From NCBI RefSeq assembly GCF_024508875.1, contig NZ_JANINU010000016.1:1-64000 (forward strand): a stretch of 64,000 nucleotides of DNA, given 5' to 3'. This document shows positions 54,557 to 61,879 of the stretch, piece by piece. Both the position numbers and the translations under genes were made by a program. The stretch comes from Phenylobacterium sp. GTDB taxonomy: Bacteria > Pseudomonadota > Alphaproteobacteria > Caulobacterales > Caulobacteraceae. A model generated the notes under the pieces. The model was not told the DNA's origin. It made no database searches and saw only the letters and a program-made list of their open reading frames with translations. The stretch's first letter is position 1. Each line of letters starts with the position of its first letter.

Positions 54557-55921
54557 CTACGGCGCCAGGTAGACCGGGTTTCCCAGCAGCCAGAGCTTGC
54601 CGTCGGGGCCGCGCACGTCCACGCGCAGCCAGCCCTTGCGGCCGGTGAGGTCGAACGTCCGGGTGTCGTCGTCGCTCAGCGCCGCGTCGTCGGCCAGCCC
54701 GGCAGAACCCGGACCTGCGAAGGCCAGCTTGGCTCCCGGCGCCTTGGCGACCCTGACCGTGAGCTTGCCGCCCTGTGCCTTCACCTCCAGCAGTCGGTCG
54801 CGCGTGCCCTGGACGTCGACGAAGACCCGGCCCTTGCGGATGCCGTCCAGGATCGCGTCCTGGCTCAGGTTTTCGGCCCAGACTACGGTCGTCGGCGTGC
54901 CGACGCCGCGGAGACCGGTGAGCGTGGCGTCGTGGTTGTCGGAGCCGCCGATGGCGGTGATGCGGCGGCCGGCGTTCAACTGGGCCTCCCAGAACGGAAT
55001 GCCCGACAGCGGACCCTCGGCGTTGATCCCGTTGATCGCCTCTATCGCGGGAATGCGCGCGAAGTCGGTCTTCGCCGTCCAGCCGCAGCCCATGCAGAGC
55101 TCGCCCGAAGGCTGGCCGGGGTGGTTCAGCGAGATCAGCCCGTGGGCCGCCTCCACCTGGTCGACGATGCGGTTCAGGTCGGGCGCGCGCGGGCCGCCCA
55201 ACTGGAAGTCGAGCGGCGCGGTGACGCCGAAGACGTTGGCGTGGCCGTGGAAGGTGGTGATCTCGCGGCCGGGGATCAGCAGCAGGTCGTCGTAGTAACC
55301 CTGCAGCTCGGCGAGGTCCTGGAAGTGGGCCGGGGTGTTGTGGTCGGTCACCGCCACGAAGTCGAGGCCGCGGGCGCTGGCCGCCTCAAGGGTCTTGAAG
55401 AGGGGGCAGGGGACGCGTCTTCCGGTCCGCGAGGCGCACGAACCGTCCGAGTGCTCGGTGTGCATGTGCAGGTCGCCGCGGTACCAGCCGGGGCCGACCT
55501 TCAGCGGCGCCTCGGCGAAGCCGTGGAAGACGGGGCTGCGATCCAGGGTGACCGTCGCCGTGTACGCGGCGCGGGCGTCCTTGCGCAGGTTGGGCACCCC
55601 CAGGATCAGCTTCCACTCGCCGGCCGGCAGCGGGCCGGGCAGGTAGGACGGCGTGGCCCATGTCTCGGTCAGGGTGAACTTCGCCTTGTTGCCGCCGCTC
55701 CAGCCGCGGAAGCGCTGGGGGTCGCGGACGCCCAGGTCGATCACCGACTTCTGGTCCTTGCCCGTGTAGGCGAAGTCGACGGTGACCGAGGTGGTCCCGG
55801 CGGGGACCTTGAACGGGACTTCCCGATAGGTCTGGTGGTCGGCGCCGGTCATGACGCCGGTCAGCGTCAGGGTCTCGGCGGCGGCGGGAAAGGCCGACAA
55901 GAGCGTCGCGAGGAGAGCCAA
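54557..55921 (-). CDS. Secreted CehA/McbA family metallohydrolase
   Basis: A 454-aa protein with a signal peptide (LALLATLLSAFPAAAE), an N-terminal beta domain, then a PHP-type metal site WYRGDLHMHTEHSDGS and VTDHN plus SDNHD. It belongs to the CehA/McbA group, which includes carbaryl hydrolase; the other members' substrates are mostly unknown. I start at TTG 55921, preceded by GGGGGAGAAGG. A frame is open 41 codons further to an ATG at 56044, but that part is translated intergenic repeat. The TonB receptor upstream may import its product. Confidence 0.83.
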   Translation of the reverse strand: MALLATLLSAFPAAAETLTLTGVMTGADHQTYREVPFKVPAGTTSVTVDFAYTGKDQKSVIDLGVRDPQRFRGWSGGNKAKFTLTETWATPSYLPGPLPAGEWKLILGVPNLRKDARAAYTATVTLDRSPVFHGFAEAPLKVGPGWYRGDLHMHTEHSDGSCASRTGRRVPCPLFKTLEAASARGLDFVAVTDHNTPAHFQDLAELQGYYDDLLLIPGREITTFHGHANVFGVTAPLDFQLGGPRAPDLNRIVDQVEAAHGLISLNHPGQPSGELCMGCGWTAKTDFARIPAIEAINGINAEGPLSGIPFWEAQLNAGRRITAIGGSDNHDATLTGLRGVGTPTTVVWAENLSQDAILDGIRKGRVFVDVQGTRDRLLEVKAQGGKLTVRVAKAPGAKLAFAGPGSAGLADDAALSDDDTRTFDLTGRKGWLRVDVRGPDGKLWLLGNPVYLAP

Positions 55922-55924
55922 CGC

Positions 55925-56042
55925 GACCCTTCTCCCCCAGCCAGCGCCCTCGGCGCTGGCCCCCTCTGGCCCAGCCGCCATCTCCCCCGAAGGGAGACAA
56001 TGGGAGAAGGTGGCTCGCGAAGCGAGACGGATGAGGGGTCGC
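55925..56042 (-). repeat. Compound repeat, inverted family A copy plus hairpins
   Basis: Three stems follow each other: GCCAGCGCC/GGCGCTGGC, TCTCCC/GGGAGA and CTCGC/GCGAG. The outer part (56026-56042) is the inverse of the 17-base start of the copy at 56097. The GGGGGAGAAGG part serves as the ribosome site of the metallohydrolase gene. Confidence 0.75.
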
Positions 56043-56096
56043 ATTGCGCTCTCCGCTCGGCGGACGGTTGAAATGGCAGGAGGACGAGAGGCCTGC

Positions 56097-56151
56097 GCGA
56101 CCCCTCATCCGTCAGCCTTCGGCTGCCACCTTCTCCCGCAAGGGGAGAAGG
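56097..56151 (+). repeat. Intergenic repeat family A, copy 2
   Basis: GCGACCCCTCATCCGTC, then hairpin CAGCC-TTC-GGCTG, then CACC, then CCTTCTCCC/GGGAGAAGG. It lies just after the stop of the TonB receptor and may terminate it. Confidence 0.78.
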
Positions 56152-56162
56152 GGCTCAAGTCG

Positions 56163-58670
56163 TCAGAACCGATACAGCACGGCCGCCCGGAACGTCCGGC
56201 CCAGCTCGGGGCGGGCCAGGTAGAACTGCGAGCCGGCCTCGCTGGAGATGAACTGGCCGGCGCGGGGGTTGCCCTCGGTGAGGCCGATCTCGTTCGTCAG
56301 GTTCGTGCCGTAGGCGTAGAGCGTCAGGGTGTCGGTCACGTTGAACCGCACCTGGGCGTTCAGCAGGTAGTAGTCCGGGATCACCGTCAGGTTGGCGAGG
56401 TCGGAGAACCGCTTGCCGAAGTACTGCAGGTCGCCCTCGATCCGCAGGCGCCCGTCCAGGAGGTTGAGGCCGGGCGTCACGCGCAGGCTCACTTTCGGCG
56501 TACGCACCTGCTGGTGGCCGTCGAAGTCGAAGCGGCGCAGGCAGTTGGCGCCGGCGGTGATGGTGTCGGTGGGCAGCGGGCAGGCGCCGGCCACCTTGGC
56601 CACCGACTGGTTGAAGATCAGGTCCTTCACCTCGGAGTTCTGGACGGTGGCGGCGACCTGCACGTCGAACACCTCGACCGGGCGGAAGGTGCTCTCCAGC
56701 TCGAAGCCGAACGCGCGGCTGGCGCCGAACTGGGTGGTCGAGATGTACGAATTGGTGGCCTGGTCGTAGCGGGTCTCGGAGAAGCTCTGGCTGTCGAACT
56801 TCGAATAGAAGCCCGTCAGGTAGGCGCTGATCTTCTCCCGCTGAACCTTGATGCCCGCTTCGGCCAGGTCGAACTTCTGGGTGCGCGGGGCGGTGTTGGT
56901 CGGGTTGGTGATGAAGTCGCCCAGCGACGGCAGGCGGAAGGCGCGGGTGTAGCGAGCATAGGCGCCGACGTCGGGCTGGAACTGGTAGTTCACCGCCACG
57001 GTGCCGGACCAGCCGTCGAAGCTGCGGTCCAGGGCGTCGAACACCCCCGTGCCGCTGATCGCCTGGTCGTCGGCGAAGCTGGGGGTCTGGCCCAGGTTGA
57101 TGGTCGAGCTCCGTTCGTTGCGGCCCGACATCTCGATCTTCTCCCAGCGCGCGCCCAGGTCGATGCGGAGCTGTTCGGTCACCTGCCATTCGTCGGCGAC
57201 GTAGAAGGCGTAGCTCTTGGAGCTGCCCTCGGCGTTGTTGAACTGCGTGCCGTACCGCGAGAAGCCGTTCTCGGTGAAGTTGGCCACCACCGCCCCGGCG
57301 GCGTTGAGGCCCTGGAGGTTGAGCAGGCGGGCGTTGTCCTGGACGTCGATCAGGACGGCCGAGCCCTGCTGCCGGAACGTCTCGTCGGCCTTGGCGAAGT
57401 AGAAGCCGGCGGTGAAGTCGTGCGTCTGGCCGCCGATGTCGAACTTGCGCTGTAGGCGGACGTCGTCGATCCACTCCTTCAGGGTGATGTCCTGCTGGCG
57501 GACGAAGGCGTCCATGACCAGGCCGTTGCCGTTCGAGGTGGCGGTGAACGGCGTGCCGTCCAGGTAGGTCAGCCGGCCGGAGACCACGCCCAGCGCGGCG
57601 CCGCGGGCCAGATCCTGGTTGATCCGCGCCGCGCCGGCGACGGGCGTGTTGGGGAACAGCGCGGCGCGGGTGAAGTCGGTGTCGTGGTAGCGGAAGCCGT
57701 TCGACAGCGTCCAGCCGGCGAAGTCCACGTGGGCCTTCAGCGTGTACTGGGTAAGGTCGACGTCCGAGCCGCGGGTCTGGTCGAAGGGCTTGTCGCCGCG
57801 GCTGGTGCGCTGGATCAGGTGCGCGGTGTCGGGACCGGCCAGGGTGCCGTAGTTGGCGTCGAAGCCGGGCAGGTCGGTGGGGTCGCCGTTCGCGTCGTTG
57901 GTCAGCGGGATTCCCAGGTAGAACTGCGACTTGTCGGCGATGTGCTTCACGTCGAAGTCGAAGCCGCCGGCCTCGAAGTCGCGGCCGATCGAGGCGCGGA
58001 TCTGGCCGCCCTTGTTGGCTTTCCAGCCCGGATCGCGCACGCCGTCGTCCTGGCGGTAGAAGCCGCCGATGCCGGCGCGGAAGCCGGCGATCGGGCCGCC
58101 CACCCAGGCGTCGCCGCGCCACAGGCCGTAGTCGCCGACCTCGGCCTTGGCCACGCCCTCGAAGTGGTCCGAGCCCTTGCGGGTGATGAAGTTGACCACG
58201 CCGGCCGGGGCGTAGGACGCGAAGATCGACGACGGCCCGCCGCGCACCACTTCGACGCGGTTCACCGTCTCGTCCATGCGGAACGAGAAATCGGTGTTGA
58301 GGAAGCCCAGGCCGCCGTCGTGCTGGATCGGCAGGCCGTCTTCCTGCAGGCCGACCGCGGCGTAGCCTTCGATCGGGATGCCGCGGGCGCGGATGTTGGC
58401 GCCGCCCACGCCGCCCGAGGCCTCGACCCAGTAGCCCGGCACGTTCTTCAGCACCTCGGCCACGCTGACCGGGGCCTGCATGTGCAGCTTCTCTTCGGTG
58501 ACCGCGGTGATGGCGTAGGAGGCCTCGACCTTCTTCTGCGCCTCGACGCCGGCGCGGCCCGTGACGACCAGCTCCTCGACGGTGCTCGTGTCGTCCGCCT
58601 CGGCGGCGAAGGCAGGCAGCGCGAACGCCAGGGCGGACGCGGCGGCGGCGGCGAACAGTGCGGACTTCAT
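56163..58670 (-). CDS. TonB-dependent outer-membrane receptor
   Basis: An 835-aa receptor with a signal peptide (ALAFALPAFAAE), a TonB-box-like VEELVVTG, the plug domain (VLKNVPGYWVEASGGVGGANIRARGIPIEGY, then VEVVRGGPSSIFASYAPAGVVNFITRK) and a 22-strand barrel ending RTFRAAVLYRF with the C-terminal Phe. It imports an unknown substrate using TonB energy. A LacI-type operator-like site lies 48 bases before the ATG, which would fit a carbohydrate or related ligand. It is upstream of the CehA/McbA gene, separated by repeats. Confidence 0.93.
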   Translation of the reverse strand: MKSALFAAAAASALAFALPAFAAEADDTSTVEELVVTGRAGVEAQKKVEASYAITAVTEEKLHMQAPVSVAEVLKNVPGYWVEASGGVGGANIRARGIPIEGYAAVGLQEDGLPIQHDGGLGFLNTDFSFRMDETVNRVEVVRGGPSSIFASYAPAGVVNFITRKGSDHFEGVAKAEVGDYGLWRGDAWVGGPIAGFRAGIGGFYRQDDGVRDPGWKANKGGQIRASIGRDFEAGGFDFDVKHIADKSQFYLGIPLTNDANGDPTDLPGFDANYGTLAGPDTAHLIQRTSRGDKPFDQTRGSDVDLTQYTLKAHVDFAGWTLSNGFRYHDTDFTRAALFPNTPVAGAARINQDLARGAALGVVSGRLTYLDGTPFTATSNGNGLVMDAFVRQQDITLKEWIDDVRLQRKFDIGGQTHDFTAGFYFAKADETFRQQGSAVLIDVQDNARLLNLQGLNAAGAVVANFTENGFSRYGTQFNNAEGSSKSYAFYVADEWQVTEQLRIDLGARWEKIEMSGRNERSSTINLGQTPSFADDQAISGTGVFDALDRSFDGWSGTVAVNYQFQPDVGAYARYTRAFRLPSLGDFITNPTNTAPRTQKFDLAEAGIKVQREKISAYLTGFYSKFDSQSFSETRYDQATNSYISTTQFGASRAFGFELESTFRPVEVFDVQVAATVQNSEVKDLIFNQSVAKVAGACPLPTDTITAGANCLRRFDFDGHQQVRTPKVSLRVTPGLNLLDGRLRIEGDLQYFGKRFSDLANLTVIPDYYLLNAQVRFNVTDTLTLYAYGTNLTNEIGLTEGNPRAGQFISSEAGSQFYLARPELGRTFRAAVLYRF

Positions 58671-58717
58671 GGTCGGGGGCCCCAGATTGAGTACTGGGGG
58701 CCGCCCTTAGAGGTCGA

Positions 58718-58731
58718 TGTTATCGATTACA
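58718..58731. promoter_or_regulatory. LacI-type operator-like site before TonB receptor
   Basis: TGTTATCGATTACA matches its own reverse complement at 12 of 14 positions, with the central CG that LacI-family sites use. It is 48 bases upstream of the receptor ATG. Confidence 0.5.
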
Positions 58732-58746
58732 CGACAGCGGGATGAC

Positions 58747-58771
58747 GGCTCCGATGCGATGCATCGGAGCC
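58747..58771 (-). terminator. Terminator hairpin of thiolase-like gene
   Basis: GGCTCCGATGC and GCATCGGAGCC form a perfect 11-bp stem with a 3-base loop, 16 bases after the stop of the leftward gene. No T-run. Confidence 0.65.
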
Positions 58772-58786
58772 ACACCTGGGGTCGAG

Positions 58787-59953
58787 TCAGGGCGCCTCGT
58801 TCGAGAAGACGATGGTGCCCGAGGCGGCGAACATACCGCCGACGCCGTGGCTGACGCTGATCTTGGCGCCGGGGACCTGGGCCGCCGCCGTGCCGCGCAT
58901 CTGCCGCACGCTCTCCTGCAGGGCGTACATGCCGTACATCCCGGAGTGCATGTAGCTGAGGCCGCCGCCGTTGGTGTTGAGCGGCAGCTTGCCGCCCGGC
59001 TTGCCGCCGGAGGGCGGCGCGGTGTTGCGCTCCTTGATGAAGGCGGCCGCTTCGCCGGGCTTCACGAAGCCCAGATCCTCCAGGCCGTAGAGCGGCAGGT
59101 GGGCGAAAGCGTCGTAGATCATCAGGTGATCGACGTCGGCGTGGCTGATGCCGGCCGTCTCGAACGCCTTTTTCCCAGAGATCCGGAAAGCGGTCGAATG
59201 GTTGAAGTCGTACATCTGCGAGACCATCGGGGTCTCGACGCTCTCGCCCGTGCCCAGCACATAGACCGGCTTCTGCGGGAAGTCCTTGGCCCGCTCCGCC
59301 GAGGTGAGGATCAGCGCGCCGCCGCCATCGGTGACGAGGCAGCACATCAGCTTGGTGAAGGGCCAGGCGATCATGTCGGCGTTCATCACGTCGTCGACGG
59401 TGATCGGGTCCTTGAAGCTGGCGCGCGGGTTCAGCGCCGCCCATTCCCGCTGGATGGTCGCCACCGGCGCCATGTCCTCGGGCTTGAGGCCGTGGGTCTT
59501 CAGGTAGCGGAGCACCGGGACGGTGAACATGGTGGGCGGGCCGACGGGGCCGTAGGGCATCTCGAACTGGCCCATCAGGCTGGACGGCGAACGCCCGAAG
59601 CCGCCGGCGCCCACGCGGCTGCGGCCGCTCTCGCCGTGGGTGATCAGGATGGTGGTGGCCAGGCCCGCGTTGATCGCCGCGGCCGCGTGGCGGACGTGCA
59701 GCATGAACGAACAACCGCCGACCGACGTGCCGTCGGCGTAGGTCGGCTTGATCCCCAGATAGTGCGCCAGCTCCACCGGGCTGATGCCTGCGGTGGCGAC
59801 GCCGTCGATGTCGGACGGCTTCAGGCCCGCGTCGGCCATCGCGTTCAGCGCGGCGTCGGCATGCAGGCCGATCACGGACACGTCCGGAATCTTGCCCATC
59901 CTGGTGGTCTCGGCGGCGCCGACGACGGCGACGGATTTCTGTTTCCAGCTCAT
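58787..59953 (-). CDS. Thiolase-fold protein (lipid-transfer/retro-aldolase type)
   Basis: The 388-aa protein has the thiolase fold with Cys81 in VGGCSF. The second catalytic motif reads YDAF (Y280), where true thiolases have a histidine, and the third region is GGGLSYMHSGMYG. The Tyr resembles Ltp2-type steroid side-chain aldolases, which also have a DUF35 partner, as here (next gene). It could split or form a C-C bond in a CoA thioester. The DUF35 gene is five bases away in the same unit. Confidence 0.83.
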   Translation of the reverse strand: MSWKQKSVAVVGAAETTRMGKIPDVSVIGLHADAALNAMADAGLKPSDIDGVATAGISPVELAHYLGIKPTYADGTSVGGCSFMLHVRHAAAAINAGLATTILITHGESGRSRVGAGGFGRSPSSLMGQFEMPYGPVGPPTMFTVPVLRYLKTHGLKPEDMAPVATIQREWAALNPRASFKDPITVDDVMNADMIAWPFTKLMCCLVTDGGGALILTSAERAKDFPQKPVYVLGTGESVETPMVSQMYDFNHSTAFRISGKKAFETAGISHADVDHLMIYDAFAHLPLYGLEDLGFVKPGEAAAFIKERNTAPPSGGKPGGKLPLNTNGGGLSYMHSGMYGMYALQESVRQMRGTAAAQVPGAKISVSHGVGGMFAASGTIVFSNEAP

Positions 59954-59958
59954 CGCGC

Positions 59959-60366
59959 TTACCCCTTCACCGGAGCGAACAGGGGCAGGCTGATGTCATC
60001 GCTCTGCTTGGAGAACGAGACTTTCACCGGCATGTCGAGTTGCAGGGCTTCAGGCGTCTGCGGGCAGTCCACGATGTTGGTCATCATGGTCGGGCCCTCG
60101 GCCAGCTTCACGACGGCGATGGCGTAGGGCTCGGTCCCCATGTCGGGGCGCGGCCGCTGGTTGATGACGTACGACCAGAGCACGCCCTCGCCGCTGGCCT
60201 TGTAGACCTCGACGTCCCGGCTGCCGCAGTGCGGGCAGAACGGACGGGGCGGGAAATAGCTGTCCTGGCAGGACGTGCAGCGCTGGAGGCGCAGTTCGCC
60301 CTCCCTGCAGCCGTCCCAGAAATGGCGGGTCTCCGGCGTAGGCTCCGGCAACATGCGTGGCGGCAT
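59959..60366 (-). CDS. DUF35 OB-fold/Zn-ribbon protein
   Basis: A 135-aa partner protein. The rubredoxin-like zinc ribbon LQRCTSCQDSYFPPRPFCPHCGS (four Cys) is followed by an OB fold (EVYKASGEGVLWSYVINQRP). DUF35 proteins bind acyl-CoA and are required by thiolase-like aldolases. Start ATG at 60366 after GGGACGG; it is the first gene of the unit with the thiolase-fold gene. Confidence 0.87.
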   Translation of the reverse strand: MPPRMLPEPTPETRHFWDGCREGELRLQRCTSCQDSYFPPRPFCPHCGSRDVEVYKASGEGVLWSYVINQRPRPDMGTEPYAIAVVKLAEGPTMMTNIVDCPQTPEALQLDMPVKVSFSKQSDDISLPLFAPVKG

Positions 60367-60536
60367 ACTGAAATCCGTCCCTTCGAAATCTCGGTTTGTC
60401 ACCTGTCCCGGTGGGACAGGATTCTTTGCTGAAAACACTCGGGGCGCGGGGCGCTCCGAGGGGCCCGCGAAATGGCGGGCGCGCCAGCAAAGACGAGACG
60501 GCGGCGCTTGTCACGCACCTTGGCGGAAGGACCGCG

Positions 60537-61382
60537 TCAGTCGGTCATGAGGTCGACATAGGGGCCGAAGTCCGCCCGGTGCCCGACATTCATGAAGTAG
60601 TCGAGCCAGAGCCAGTAGCGCGGCGGATGGTAGAGGTGCTCGGGCGAGGCGTCGTCCGGGAACAGGTCGCCCGCCAGGTCCTCGCGCACGAAGAAGGCGT
60701 TGGCGCCGGTGACGTTGGCGCTCACCAGGCGATAGCCCTTGGCCTGCGCCGCCTCCGCGATCGCCTTGAGGCTCGATCCCGCGTAGTCGGTGCCCCGCCA
60801 GGCGAACTTCGGGTCGTACACGGGCCGCTTCGAGAGGTGGCCAGGGAATTTGGCATTGTACTCGATGCAGATGACCTTGGGGCGAACCTGCATCGTCTCC
60901 AGCAGGTAGATGTCGTTGCCGTCGATATCGATCGAGATCAGGTCCAGGTCGTCGGTGGCGCCCAGGTCGGAGAATAGCCGGTTGACGTTCTCGGCCGTCA
61001 CCATGCCCATCGCCAGCACCAGGCGACGGTCGAGGATCGAACCGAACTTCGCCTCGATCTCGGCCTTCCGCTTCGGATCGCCCTCGACCCACGCGCCGCG
61101 CCAGCCCTTGTGGAGCAGGTACAGCGTGTTGCACTCGAGGCCGTTCTCGACGCCGATCTCCACGAACCGGCCCCGCTCGACGCCAAGTCGGCGGAAGATC
61201 TCCTCGAGGATGCCGTCCTCGTCGTTCTGGCTGTAGACCTTGAAGCCGAAGGGCTCGAGGCGCTTCGGATCCTGGCGGATGTCGGCCAGGATCCGCTCGA
61301 TTTCCGCGCGCGCTTGGTAGCCGTTGTTCCGCTGCATCTGGGCGATGAGGCCCTGGACCAGTCTATCGGCCGTGTCGGACAT
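60537..61382 (-). CDS. FkbM-like methyltransferase
   Basis: A 281-aa protein with the FkbM-type order: VYSQNDEDGILEEIFRRLG, GRFVEIGVENGLECNTLYLL (motif I), SIDIDGNDIYLLE and VICIEYNAKFP. Such proteins methylate a sugar hydroxyl or similar group of glycans and antibiotics. It is alone between the DUF35 and cytochrome genes, with a gap of 170 bases to the former. The chosen ATG leaves 23 open codons upstream. Confidence 0.83.
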   Translation of the reverse strand: MSDTADRLVQGLIAQMQRNNGYQARAEIERILADIRQDPKRLEPFGFKVYSQNDEDGILEEIFRRLGVERGRFVEIGVENGLECNTLYLLHKGWRGAWVEGDPKRKAEIEAKFGSILDRRLVLAMGMVTAENVNRLFSDLGATDDLDLISIDIDGNDIYLLETMQVRPKVICIEYNAKFPGHLSKRPVYDPKFAWRGTDYAGSSLKAIAEAAQAKGYRLVSANVTGANAFFVREDLAGDLFPDDASPEHLYHPPRYWLWLDYFMNVGHRADFGPYVDLMTD

Positions 61383-61468
61383 GCCCTGGAATTCCCTGTT
61401 CGCTGCGCGCTTTTCGCCTCGGCCATAGGCCGTTTGGCGCGGCGCGCGCAACCGTCAGGGCCGCGGCT

Positions 61469-61876
61469 TTAGAACCGGCTGGAGGGCCGCTGGCCAAACG
61501 CCTCGACGTCGGCGGCGGTCACCGGCTCCTTGTAGTTGTTGCCGAAGTGGGTCCGCAGGTAGCCGATCAGCGCCTGGGCCTGCTCCTTGCTGAGCATGTC
61601 CTTGAACCAGGGCATGCCGCCCCGGCCGTTGGCGATGACATAGGCGGCGTAGCCGGTGGTCCCCAGGCGCGGGTTGTTGGCCAGGGCCGGGAAGCTCCCG
61701 GCGCCCACCGCGCCCTTGGCGTCGGCCATGTGGCACGCCTGGCAATAGGTCCGGTAGATCTCCTCGCCGGTCCTGGCGACCGGCGGCTTGCTGCCGCCGG
61801 GGCCGGGTTCGTCGGCGAGGGCCGGGGTGGCGAGGGCGCAGAGCGCGGCGGCGATCAGCAGGGGGCGCTTCAGCAT
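61469..61876 (-). CDS. Cytochrome c, partner of the flavin amine oxidoreductase
   Basis: A 135-aa monoheme cytochrome with a signal peptide (LCALATPALAD), heme site CQACH (residues 45-49) and likely axial Met88 (GGMPWF). It is soluble in the periplasm. It follows the Tat-exported amine oxidoreductase by three bases, and the pair resembles nicotine oxidoreductase NicA2 with its cytochrome c electron acceptor. It probably passes electrons to the respiratory chain. Confidence 0.9.
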   Translation of the reverse strand: MLKRPLLIAAALCALATPALADEPGPGGSKPPVARTGEEIYRTYCQACHMADAKGAVGAGSFPALANNPRLGTTGYAAYVIANGRGGMPWFKDMLSKEQAQALIGYLRTHFGNNYKEPVTAADVEAFGQRPSSRF

Positions 61877-61879
61877 CGG

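Noticed and set aside
54373-54648. 91-codon plus-strand frame in the repeat stretch
   Set aside because: It starts in a non-coding region, runs through a family B repeat and ends inside the convergent metallohydrolase gene. Composition is repeat-derived.
55922-56044. Earlier ATG start of the CehA/McbA gene
   Set aside because: The extra residues are translated repeat, and the signal peptide only appears after the TTG at 55921.
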